Assembly (NCBI GenBank): GCA_003152795.1
Contig: PMBA01000350.1
Span: forward strand, 1-11,744
Direction: 5' to 3'
Length of the DNA stretch: 11,744 nucleotides
DNA from: Acidobacteriaceae bacterium
Lineage (GTDB): Bacteria > Acidobacteriota > Terriglobia > Terriglobales > Acidobacteriaceae
The position numbers and the translations under genes were made by a program. Shown piece by piece: positions 1 through 5,430 of the stretch. Below the pieces are notes generated by a model, which ran no database searches, had not been told where the DNA came from, and saw only the letters and a list, made by a program, of their open reading frames with translations. How positions within the stretch are numbered: position 1 is the stretch's first letter; the number at the start of each line of letters is the position of its first letter.

Positions 1-88
1 GCAGCTTGAAGTGCGTGCCCTTGGCCCTGAGTTCGTCGAGTTGGTCGGTCAGAAACGAAAGCGGATTGATGCGCGTGGCAGTCGGCAT
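1..88 (-). CDS. kbl: N-terminus of probable glycine C-acetyltransferase (partial)
   Basis: Only the first 29 codons are in the window; the gene continues off the left edge. It reads from an ATG at 88-86 and begins MPTATRINPLSFLTDQLDEL, followed by RAKGTHFKL. The NPL.FL..QLDEL.AKGT..KL pattern resembles the start of 2-amino-3-ketobutyrate CoA ligase/glycine C-acetyltransferase, a PLP-dependent alpha-oxoamine synthase of threonine-to-glycine degradation, as I remember it from Acidobacteria. A good Shine-Dalgarno (AGGAG, about 5 bases before ATG) fixes the start. No catalytic residue is visible, so a related alpha-oxoamine synthase such as BioF is not excluded. That it is a translated gene is fairly sure; the function is tentative. 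Confidence 0.5.
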   Translation of the reverse strand, partial: MPTATRINPLSFLTDQLDELRAKGTHFKL

Positions 89-107
89 GAATCTCCTCGG
101 ATGCTGA

Positions 108-122
108 TCAGTCTAATACTGA
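108..122. repeat. Short inverted repeat upstream of the partial kbl-like gene
   Basis: TCAGT-CTAAT-ACTGA is a perfect 5-bp inverted repeat with a 5-base loop, lying about 20 bases before the ATG at 88 in the presumed promoter/leader region of the minus-strand gene. It could be an operator or a small hairpin, but at this size chance is also plausible. Confidence 0.3.
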
Positions 123-134
123 CGGTGATGGCAT

Positions 135-177
135 GGGAACCCGGGTTTCGCCCATGGCATCGAAACCTGGGTTTCCC
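135..177. repeat. Imperfect long inverted repeat (REP-like)
   Basis: The arm GGGAACCCGGGTTTCG at 135-150 is matched by CGAAACCTGGGTTTCCC at 161-177, whose reverse complement is GGGAAACCCAGGTTTCG. The arms therefore differ by one inserted A and one G/A change and could fold into a long hairpin with a 10-base loop. Each arm is itself nearly palindromic, and CATGGG (132-137) can also pair with CCCATG (151-156). It sits in the 153-base gap between two minus-strand genes. No T-run follows on either strand, so it is not a standard intrinsic terminator; an interspersed palindromic repeat is the better guess. Confidence 0.6.
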
Positions 178-241
178 GTCGGTTCCCCCGTGCTCCCCGT
201 GGTAAAGAATTTTCCAGGCGAACGCCGCACCCCAAAGTTCG

Positions 242-739
242 TCACCGAGCGCTTGTTTTAGGTTCCGCCAGCGCCGCGACCGTTCCCTTAGTAGCGCGCA
301 GATAGTCGCCTGGCGCAATCAGAATCTGCAGCCCTCGCAGGCCCGCCGAGATGGACACGACGTCGAACAGTTCGATAGTTTCGTCCACATAAACGGGAAA
401 CTCGCGCTTGGCCGCGAGCGCCGTCACTCCCCCACGTATGTAGCCGGTCAGCGCTTGCAGTTCCTTCACCGGAACCAGTTGAATCTTCCTCTCGCCCGCG
501 GACGCCGCCAGCGCCTTCAGGTTGAGTTCCTGATTTCCAGGAATCACCGCCATGCAGATCCCATTGCGCTCGCCGCGCGCCACCAGCGTCTTGAAAACCT
601 GCTCCGCCGGCAATCCGATCTTCGCCGCAACCGTTTCCGCGGCCAGGTCGTTGGGATCCACCTCGTACGCGCGCAGTTCGTAACGGATCCCCATCTGCTC
701 CAGCAGCCGGGCCGCATTTGTTTTTTGAGCCGGCTTCAC
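242..739 (-). CDS. ybaK: YbaK/EbsC-family aminoacyl-tRNA deacylase
   Basis: A 165-residue single-domain protein of the YbaK/ProX trans-editing family. Members such as E. coli YbaK hydrolyse mischarged Cys-tRNA(Pro) in the cytosol. Family landmarks are visible: the N-terminal T-NAARLLE...Y.L..Y segment, the QVFKTLVA block with the conserved lysine at residue 50, VIPGNQELNLKALAA (65-79), a TGYIRGG turn (98-104) and the C-terminal GLRGLQILIAPGDYL. The loop after GG, usually of S-P-x-G type, reads VTALAAK here, so substrate preference may differ from E. coli. The start is a GTG at 739-737; an in-frame TGA lies upstream and no ATG exists before residue 16. No Shine-Dalgarno is seen. It is divergent from the holin-like gene. 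Family is confident; exact editing substrate is inferred. Confidence 0.9.
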   Translation of the reverse strand: MKPAQKTNAARLLEQMGIRYELRAYEVDPNDLAAETVAAKIGLPAEQVFKTLVARGERNGICMAVIPGNQELNLKALAASAGERKIQLVPVKELQALTGYIRGGVTALAAKREFPVYVDETIELFDVVSISAGLRGLQILIAPGDYLRATKGTVAALAEPKTSAR

Positions 740-741
740 GT

Positions 742-770
742 TGTATAGTGTCCAATCATTACCTGCTCAA
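742..770 (-). promoter_or_regulatory. Candidate sigma-70-like promoter for ybaK
   Basis: On the minus strand TTGAGC is followed after exactly 17 bases by TATACA, which ends only two bases before the GTG start of ybaK. The hexamers are close to TTGACA/TATAAT. The expected transcription start would fall at or just inside the coding sequence, implying a leaderless or nearly leaderless mRNA, consistent with the absent ribosome-binding site. Prediction from sequence only. Confidence 0.35.
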
Positions 771-791
771 TCATTTTGAAGGAGGCTTATC

Positions 792-1145
792 GTGCGTCTT
801 CTGCTCCATTGGATTCTTAGCGCGGTTGCGGTGTGGATCGTTGCCCACATCGTTCCGGGCATTGCCGTTAGCGGCCCGGTGGCGGCGCTGATTGCCGCCC
901 TGGTCATAGGCCTGGTCAACGCAACTCTTGGATTGCTGCTCAAGATCATCACCTTTCCCCTGACGATTCTTACCCTCGGCCTGTTCTGGTTTGTGATCAA
1001 CGCGCTCATGCTGGAACTGGCGGCCTGGCTGGTAAACGGATTCTACGTGCGCGGCTTCATTCCGGCCCTGATCGGCGCCGTCATGCTGAGCCTGGTGAGT
1101 TCGGTGTTGCAATGGCTGGTCATGCCGAGCCGCAAGACCAGCTGA
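792..1145 (+). CDS. Phage-holin-4_2/YvlD-type four-helix membrane protein
   Basis: A 117-residue, very hydrophobic protein with four predicted membrane helices (about residues 4-22, 28-48, 53-80 and 88-110) and a short basic tail ending PSRKTS. The central run with LVNATLGLLLKIITFPLTIL and TLGLFWFVINALML is the hallmark of the family annotated as phage holin family 4 superfamily IV, which includes Bacillus YvlD. Despite the name, these are usually chromosomal inner-membrane proteins of unknown function, and nothing phage-like is nearby. The start is GTG, set by a strong Shine-Dalgarno (AAGGAGG, 6 bases before it). It is divergent from ybaK and convergent with coaE. Family is confident; a lysis function should not be inferred. 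Confidence 0.88.
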   Translation: MRLLLHWILSAVAVWIVAHIVPGIAVSGPVAALIAALVIGLVNATLGLLLKIITFPLTILTLGLFWFVINALMLELAAWLVNGFYVRGFIPALIGAVMLSLVSSVLQWLVMPSRKTS

Positions 1146-1157
1146 CGTTTTCGCCGA

Positions 1158-1180
1158 TGTGGAGCGGCGGGCGCCCCGCC
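1158..1180. repeat. GC-rich palindromic element between convergent genes
   Basis: After a TGTGGAG box (1158-1164) lies a perfect hairpin GGCGGG-CGC-CCCGCC (1166-1180). It falls between the convergent stops of the holin-like gene (1145) and coaE (1224). There is no T-run, so intrinsic termination is doubtful. The TGTGGAG lead-in and G/C hairpin resemble the element at 9567-9621, suggesting one interspersed repeat family. Confidence 0.5.
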
Positions 1181-1208
1181 CGTCTCCCGCCGAGTCCCGC
1201 GAACCTGT

Positions 1209-1226
1209 TCATCATCATCATCATCA
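1209..1226. repeat. Six-copy trinucleotide repeat giving six in-frame TGA stops for coaE
   Basis: Six perfect copies of TCA on the plus strand. Read on the minus strand in the coaE frame this is TGA repeated six times: the coaE stop codon followed by five further in-frame stops. The tract is a simple-sequence repeat prone to slippage, but unit changes would not alter the CoaE protein because each unit is a stop. Confidence 0.9.
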
Positions 1227-1847
1227 TTGCAAGCGCAGCGCCGCGAACACGCGCTGCACCTGCTGCTCGGTAGATGCCAGCGATTCGGAGTTGTCGATTA
1301 CAAAATCGGCGGCCCTGATTTTTTCTTCGTCGGGGATCTGCGCCGCCATCCGCCGAGTTACCTCGGCCCGGGCGGCGTCTTCTGAAATTCCCAGCCGCCG
1401 CGCGTAACGCACAATGCGTTGTTCGGGATGGCAGGTCACGACCATCAAACGGTCGAACCGCCCTGCCGCGTTTGCTTCCAGGATCAGCGCGGCTTCCACG
1501 ATCGCGATGGCGTTCCCATCGCGCTGGCCGATTTCCTCCATCCACTCGTTTTCGTGCCTGATCACAGCGGGATGCACAATTTCGTTGAGTTCCGCGACCC
1601 GCGGGGACGCACCGCCCGGCGCTCCGAACGCGGCTTCGGCCAGCCGCGCGCGGTTGATGCTTCCGTCCGCATTCAGAATTTCGCGGCCAAAGCGGCGGAC
1701 CACTTCCTCATACACCGGGCGGCCCGGCTCCATGAGCCAGTGCGCCACCGCATCCGACTTGATCAGATGCGCTCCCAGTTTGACAAACATCTCGCCCACT
1801 ACGGATTTGCCGCTGGCGATGCCGCCCGTAAGGCCGAGTTTTAGCAA
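1224..1847 (-). CDS. coaE: Dephospho-CoA kinase
   Basis: A 207-residue P-loop kinase that phosphorylates the 3'-hydroxyl of dephospho-CoA, the last step of coenzyme A synthesis, in the cytosol. The sequence opens with the Walker A stretch GLTGGIASGKS (residues 5-15), then a substrate-site aspartate in KSDAVAHWL (30-38), the INRARLAEAAF segment (64-74), a conserved LNEIVHP (87-93), the VEAALILE segment (117-124), the lid region RRMAAQ (165-170), and a C-terminal ADFVIDNS (180-187). Length is typical. The start is TTG at 1847-1845, preceded by GAGG with 5-base spacing; no in-frame ATG or GTG lies close upstream. It is convergent with the holin-like gene and 58 bases downstream of folD on the same strand, so co-transcription with folD is plausible. 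Confidence 0.96.
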   Translation of the reverse strand: MLKLGLTGGIASGKSVVGEMFVKLGAHLIKSDAVAHWLMEPGRPVYEEVVRRFGREILNADGSINRARLAEAAFGAPGGASPRVAELNEIVHPAVIRHENEWMEEIGQRDGNAIAIVEAALILEANAAGRFDRLMVVTCHPEQRIVRYARRLGISEDAARAEVTRRMAAQIPDEEKIRAADFVIDNSESLASTEQQVQRVFAALRLQ

Positions 1848-1874
1848 TGGATCCTCACGGTAAATCCGCCGTTG

Positions 1875-1902
1875 GTCGCTCGCTATTCGTCGCTCGCTGT
1901 TC
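1875..1902. repeat. Two-copy 14-bp tandem repeat between folD and coaE
   Basis: GTCGCTCGCTATTC (1875-1888) is followed directly by GTCGCTCGCTGTTC (1889-1902), two 14-bp units differing at one base. The pair ends just before the folD stop codon and fills much of the 58-base gap between folD and coaE. It looks like a small tandem duplication; no function is evident. Confidence 0.75.
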
Positions 1903-1905
1903 GCC

Positions 1906-2859
1906 CTAAACCTGGCTCAACTCGGGCTGTTTCAGTCCACGCCGCAGCATCGCCGCTTTTACCGTGTTCGCCATCAGCATGGCGATGGTTAGCGGGCCAA
2001 CCCCTCCCGGCACGGGCGTGATCGCGCCCGCGATTTCGGCGACCTCGGGATGCACATCCCCCACCAAAGTTGAGCCCCTGGCCAGAAACGTTTCTTCGCG
2101 CTTCTTGTTTCCCGCCTGGTTCCCGGGAAAGAAGCGCTCAAATTCCTTCCGGTCGGTGATCCGGTTGATACCAACGTCGATCACCGTGGCTCCGGACTTC
2201 ACGTAGTCGCGCGTGACCATGCCGGCGCGCCCTATCGCCGCCACCAGAATATCGGCGCGGCGGCAAACTTCCGGCAGATCGCGCGTCTTCGAATGGCAGA
2301 CCGTGACTGTGGCGTTCTGGTTGAGCAGCAGCATCGCAACCGGCTTGCCGACAATATCGCTGCGCCCGATAACCACCGCTTCCTGCCCCGCCACCGGAAT
2401 CGCGCTGCGTTTCAGAATCTCCATGACTCCGGCCGGGGTGCACGGCACCAGCCCTGGACGCTGCGTCGAAAGATAGCCCACGTTCATGGGGTGGAAACCG
2501 TCCACATCCTTGGCGGGATCGACGGCCAGCAGAATTTTCTTGGCATCGACATGCGCCGGCAGCGGCAACTGCACCAGAATCCCGTCGATTTCATCCCGCC
2601 GGTTCAGATCGGCAATCAGCTCCAGCAGTTCTTCCGTGGTAGCGCTTTCGCCGGGCGTGTGTTGTTCGCTGTAGAGGCCGACTTCCTCCGAGCTCTTCAC
2701 CTTGCCGCGAACGTATACCTCCGATGCGGGATTGTGCCCCACCAGCACCACCGCGAGCCCAGGACGCAGGCCCGACAATGCCAGCGCTTTCGCCTGCCCG
2801 GTCACTTCAGCGCGGATTTCAGCGGCTATCTTGGTACCGTCGAGGACCCTGGCTGCCAT
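1906..2859 (-). CDS. folD: Bifunctional methylene-THF dehydrogenase/methenyl-THF cyclohydrolase
   Basis: A 317-residue FolD, the cytosolic enzyme interconverting 5,10-methylene-, 5,10-methenyl- and 10-formyl-tetrahydrofolate with NADP(+). Visible landmarks: the catalytic block SEVYVRGKVKSSEEVG (46-61) with Tyr49 and Lys53, DGILVQLPLP with Gln97, the folate-site aspartate in KDVDGFHP (117-124), the Rossmann motif GRSDIVGKP (165-173), and PVPGGVGPLT (282-291). Both catalytic halves seem intact. FolD is usually about 280-300 residues; the excess is mainly a charged segment at about 235-262 between DVGINR and LVGDVHPE. The start is ATG with a modest GAGG 4 bases upstream. It is divergent from the Trm112-like gene and 58 bases before coaE on the same strand. 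Confidence 0.96.
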   Translation of the reverse strand: MAARVLDGTKIAAEIRAEVTGQAKALALSGLRPGLAVVLVGHNPASEVYVRGKVKSSEEVGLYSEQHTPGESATTEELLELIADLNRRDEIDGILVQLPLPAHVDAKKILLAVDPAKDVDGFHPMNVGYLSTQRPGLVPCTPAGVMEILKRSAIPVAGQEAVVIGRSDIVGKPVAMLLLNQNATVTVCHSKTRDLPEVCRRADILVAAIGRAGMVTRDYVKSGATVIDVGINRITDRKEFERFFPGNQAGNKKREETFLARGSTLVGDVHPEVAEIAGAITPVPGGVGPLTIAMLMANTVKAAMLRRGLKQPELSQV

Positions 2860-2950
2860 CGCACCTCGCTGCTCCTTGCCGTCAATTGAAAACCGATTCT
2901 ATCGCATCGGACTCCCTTGTTCCCCTGTGCCCTTGCGTAAAGAAGTTGCC

Positions 2951-2978
2951 TTTACCTCGTGCTGCATTCCATTACAAT
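2951..2978 (+). promoter_or_regulatory. Candidate promoter for the Trm112-like gene
   Basis: TTTACC (2951-2956), a 16-base spacer and TACAAT (2973-2978) resemble a weak sigma-70 promoter. The -10-like box ends 9 bases before the ATG at 2988, so the leader would be only a few bases, in keeping with the absence of a Shine-Dalgarno. Low confidence. Confidence 0.3.
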
Positions 2979-2987
2979 GGTGTCTCT

Positions 2988-3158
2988 ATGATTTCTCAGG
3001 AACTGCTGCAGATGCTGGTCTGCCCGGTTTGCCGTAAGCCGGTGGTCCTGAATGCGAACGGCCAAGGCCTGAAATGCGCCGAATGCCGCCGTGTCTACCC
3101 CATTCAGGACGACATCCCGATCATGCTGGTGGACGCGGCTACGATCGACGCGGCCTGA
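2988..3158 (+). CDS. Trm112/YcaR-type zinc-ribbon protein
   Basis: A 56-residue protein with a zinc ribbon formed by C-P-V-C (Cys12, Cys15) and C-A-E-C (Cys30, Cys33), inside the typical layout LLQMLVCPVCRKPV - LKCAECRRVYPIQDDIPIML. This is the Trm112/UPF0434 family. Eukaryotic and archaeal Trm112 activate methyltransferases acting on tRNA, rRNA and release factor; the role of small bacterial homologues such as YcaR is less clear. The start is the ATG at 2988, where family similarity begins (MISQELLQML). An upstream extension of the reading frame exists but is proline/arginine-rich, lacks homology features and overlaps the folD 5' end. No Shine-Dalgarno is visible. Divergent from folD. Confidence 0.88.
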   Translation: MISQELLQMLVCPVCRKPVVLNANGQGLKCAECRRVYPIQDDIPIMLVDAATIDAA

Positions 3159-3204
3159 ACCGCCGCCCGCGCCGAACCCGGCAAAGTTCGGTTTCCTCCC
3201 GTCG

Positions 3205-3229
3205 CAGAACGACATTTAGTGTCATTCTG
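3205..3229 (+). terminator. Hairpin downstream of the Trm112-like gene, possible terminator
   Basis: CAGAA-C-GACA-TTTAG-TGTC-A-TTCTG forms a hairpin of five outer and four inner pairs separated by one C/A mismatch, 47 bases after the stop at 3158. It is not followed by a T-run (CAACAAG follows), so it is at best a weak terminator or an RNA 3'-end stabiliser. Confidence 0.35.
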
Positions 3230-3296
3230 GCAACAAGTCCTGCTGTCATCCCTGCTACCACCCCTTCCCCTCAAATCCTCGCAACCTTTTGCAAAA

Positions 3297-3410
3297 TCTT
3301 GGGTTCTAAGGACTTGAGGCACCCAGGGATCGGCCCCGACGGGGTACCGAAGTTACGGCAATTCGATTGCATGAAACAAATCAGGTTGCCGATGAATCCA
3401 ATAGGGCAAC
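3297..3410 (+). promoter_or_regulatory. Structured 5' leader candidate upstream of the orphan small protein
   Basis: Four hairpins follow one another just before the small gene at 3432. H1: TCTTGGGT (3297-3304) with ACCCAGGG (3321-3328). H2: TCGGCCCC-GAC-GGGG-(TA bulge)-CCGA (3330-3350). H3: GCAAT-TCG-ATTGC (3358-3370). H4: GTTGCC (3385-3390) with GGCAAC (3405-3410). TTGCCG (3386-3391) can instead pair with CGGCAA (3356-3361), which would disrupt both H3 and H4, so two mutually exclusive folds exist. This is the layout of a cis-regulatory RNA, but I cannot match it to a riboswitch class I know. No promoter was recognised, so that the region is transcribed as a leader is inferred from its position. 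Confidence 0.45.
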
Positions 3411-3431
3411 AGTGGGGGGTCGAGGGTGAGA

Positions 3432-3668
3432 ATGGCGATGAAAGAGCGGTTTACGGTGACCGAACTGTGCGCCCTGCGAAACGACTTGATCCAGGGCGGC
3501 ATGGTCGATTCCCGCGAAGCAGCCGAACTGCTCCAGGTTTTCCTGGCGGGGCGCGGCTATGGCGTCTCTCAGACCGCCGCCATCGATGCCGCCGGGCGCG
3601 TGGAAATGGCGGGCTGTTCTCTGCCCGTGCTCGAGCGTGAACTGGAAGGCCTCGCGCTCGTCATGTGA
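3432..3668 (+). CDS. Orphan 78-residue protein of unknown function
   Basis: I do not recognise this protein. It is 78 residues, soluble-looking and probably mostly helical, starting MAMKERFTVTELCALRNDL and containing the segment SREAAELLQVFLAGRGYGVS (about 29-48). It has no signal peptide, no membrane segment and only two cysteines (13 and 62), so no obvious metal site. The ATG at 3432 is chosen because GAGGG at 3422-3426 gives a good 5-base-spaced Shine-Dalgarno; an ATG at 3438 and a GTG at 3426 are in-frame alternatives. It stands alone, between a candidate structured leader and a strong intrinsic terminator, which supports a real expressed gene. The SD-led start and codon composition like its neighbours also support it. 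Confidence 0.7.
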   Translation: MAMKERFTVTELCALRNDLIQGGMVDSREAAELLQVFLAGRGYGVSQTAAIDAAGRVEMAGCSLPVLERELEGLALVM

Positions 3669-3699
3669 GTTTGCTGCACGTTTGAAACGACGTTAACGG

Positions 3700-3736
3700 G
3701 AAACTGATCTAGCTCAACTCAGCGATCGACAGTTTC
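3700..3736 (+). repeat. Inverted repeat between small gene and terminator
   Basis: GAAACTGATC (3700-3709) pairs with GATC (3724-3727) plus CAGTTTC (3730-3736), giving an 11-pair stem with a two-base bulge and a 14-base loop. It lies between the stop at 3668 and the terminator at 3749 and may fold in the 3' UTR of the small-gene transcript. Confidence 0.5.
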
Positions 3737-3748
3737 TCAGTACGAAAC

Positions 3749-3780
3749 GCCGGGCATAATCGCCCGGCCTTTTGTTTTTT
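3749..3780 (+). terminator. Strong intrinsic (Rho-independent) terminator
   Basis: A perfect 7-bp G/C stem GCCGGGC - ATAATC - GCCCGGC (3749-3768) is followed by CTTTTGTTTTTT (3769-3780). This is a canonical plus-strand terminator ending the transcript of the orphan small gene, and it makes read-through into the membrane-protein gene at 3931 unlikely. Confidence 0.93.
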
Positions 3781-3930
3781 CGCCCACCCTTCCTCTCGAT
3801 TGCCTGCCATTCGGCGCCCCCGATCGTCGCTTTCACCATTACCTTGGTCGCCACACTTTCCGGCTCTTACCGCCCCTCTCCTTCTCGCAGACAATGGTTC
3901 TCGCGGGCTGCAATCCCGGCAACCATCGCC

Positions 3931-5397
3931 ATGAATCGTTCCACCAAACTCGGCGTTCTCCTGCTGTGCCTCTTCGCTCTGCCTTTCGCGCTGTTTGGGA
4001 TGTTCGCAATTTCGCAAGCCGTCCGCCTGGCGCTCACGGGCTCCGGCAATTCGCCCCTTCCACTGCTGTTGCTCTTCGGCGTGGTTTTCAGCGGCGTGGG
4101 TTTCGGATTAATTTTCGTCGCCCTCTACGGCGCCAGACAATTGCAGCGTCAGCAAAGGCGCCAAGCCGAACATCCCGCGGAACCATGGCTTTGGCGCGAA
4201 GACTGGGCCCAGGGCCGCGCCCACAGTAAAACTCGCACCAACACGATCGCGGGCTGGGTTTTCACGATTTTCTGGAATCTCATCTCGATGCCGGTTGCCT
4301 TTCTCGTCCTGCCCAAGGCGGCCCAACAAAAGGGCGCAATCGCGTACATCATGCTGATCTTCCCGGTTGCGGGAATTTTTCTGCTGATCCACACCATCCG
4401 CCAGACCATCGCGCTTTACGAATTCGGCAACACCAGTTTCGAGATGTCCTCCCTGCCCGGCGTGGTGGGGCGTGAACTGAAAGGCAACATCCAGGCGCGC
4501 TTCCCGCATTCGCCCGACCATGGCGTTCATCTGCGGCTTTCGTGTGTGCATCGGGTCACGAGTGGTTCCGGCAACTCAAGGTCTACATGGGAGACCATCG
4601 TGTGGCGCGACGAGGCGGATCTGTCTCCCGCCCAGTTGTATCCCGGACCCGCCGGCACCACGATTCCGGTCGATTTCCGCATCCCGCTGGACGCCCAGCC
4701 CACCGAAACACGCACCCCGAGCGATGAATTCGTCTGGGTGCTGGAGGCGCTCGCCGATGTGCCCGGCGTCGATTACCACGACACTTTCGAGGTGCCGGTG
4801 TTCCGCACCGCGCAGACTCCGACACAATCCGAAACGGAAAAGTTCGCGCCGCCCGCCTCGGCGCAATCAGTAACCCGTCCCGAAACAATGACGGTCGAAG
4901 TAAGTCAGATTGCGGAGGGCACGGAATTTTATTTTCCCGCCGCTCGCAACCCTAGCTTCGCCGCATCGGCAACGTCGTTTCTGCTGATTTTCAGTGCAGT
5001 CGCTTTCTTTCTCATCCACCATGCGCCGTTCATCTTTCCCCTGGTGTTCGGCTTCTTCTCGTCCCTTCTGCTTTACCTCACGCTTCAATTGTGGCTGGGG
5101 ACTACGCGCGTCGTGATTGGCAGCGGCGGCATGACGTTGCAGGCGGGGTTGCTCGGCGGCGGCAAGGTGCAACCGGTCGCCCTCTCGGAGATTGTCTCGA
5201 TTGGCGACCGCATCACAGCGCAGCAAGGTGGCGCGTCCGGCACTCCTTATTACGATATCGAACTCACTTTGCGTAGCGGAAAGAAGCTCACCCTGGGGCA
5301 CACCCTGCGCGACCAGCATGAAGCCGCGTGGCTGGTGGAAGAGATGAGCCGCCTCACGCGTGTGCAGCCGAAGAGCATGACGGCCGGCATGGCGTGA
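3931..5397 (+). CDS. Large membrane protein of unknown function, six predicted helices
   Basis: A 488-residue protein I cannot name with confidence. Hydrophobic segments at about 6-30, 42-67, 108-128 and 136-157 form an N-terminal membrane block. A hydrophilic domain follows (about 160-340), containing ETIVWRDEADL (221-231), a proline-rich PGPAGTTIPVDF stretch and PGVDYHDTFEVPVF (278-291). Two more helices (about 344-362 and 365-390) precede a soluble tail of about 95 residues with TRVVIGSGGMTLQAGLLGGG and a lysine-rich turn. The layout recalls DUF3592-like proteins, but this is only a resemblance. The ATG at 3931 is preferred because it starts directly before the first helix; upstream in-frame sequence runs into the terminator at 3749-3780. 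No clear Shine-Dalgarno. Convergent with the exported-protein gene at 5431. Confidence 0.75.
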   Translation: MNRSTKLGVLLLCLFALPFALFGMFAISQAVRLALTGSGNSPLPLLLLFGVVFSGVGFGLIFVALYGARQLQRQQRRQAEHPAEPWLWREDWAQGRAHSKTRTNTIAGWVFTIFWNLISMPVAFLVLPKAAQQKGAIAYIMLIFPVAGIFLLIHTIRQTIALYEFGNTSFEMSSLPGVVGRELKGNIQARFPHSPDHGVHLRLSCVHRVTSGSGNSRSTWETIVWRDEADLSPAQLYPGPAGTTIPVDFRIPLDAQPTETRTPSDEFVWVLEALADVPGVDYHDTFEVPVFRTAQTPTQSETEKFAPPASAQSVTRPETMTVEVSQIAEGTEFYFPAARNPSFAASATSFLLIFSAVAFFLIHHAPFIFPLVFGFFSSLLLYLTLQLWLGTTRVVIGSGGMTLQAGLLGGGKVQPVALSEIVSIGDRITAQQGGASGTPYYDIELTLRSGKKLTLGHTLRDQHEAAWLVEEMSRLTRVQPKSMTAGMA

Positions 5398-5430
5398 GAT
5401 GCGCTGCTCGAAAACCGTTCCATCGCGAAA

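Noticed and set aside
792..1145. Holin-like gene as a sign of a prophage
   Set aside because: The family name is historical; such four-helix proteins are common chromosomal genes. No phage structural, integrase or lysis genes are nearby.
1159..1407. A plus-strand frame containing six consecutive histidines, like a His-tag
   Set aside because: The histidines come from the (TCA)6 repeat read in another frame, antisense to coaE. Nothing around it suggests vector or engineered sequence.
2724..3158. 144-codon version of the Trm112-like gene
   Set aside because: The extra N-terminal part overlaps folD antisense and is low-complexity; family similarity begins at the ATG at 2988.
3205..3431. Naming the leader as a known riboswitch (for example c-di-AMP or c-di-GMP class)
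   Set aside because: Only a short piece resembles the c-di-AMP motif; the required conserved blocks are not present, so no class name is given.
3772..3930. Upstream TTG extension of the membrane-protein gene
   Set aside because: The TTG lies in the T-run of the intrinsic terminator and the added 53 residues have no conserved look; the ATG at 3931 is better.
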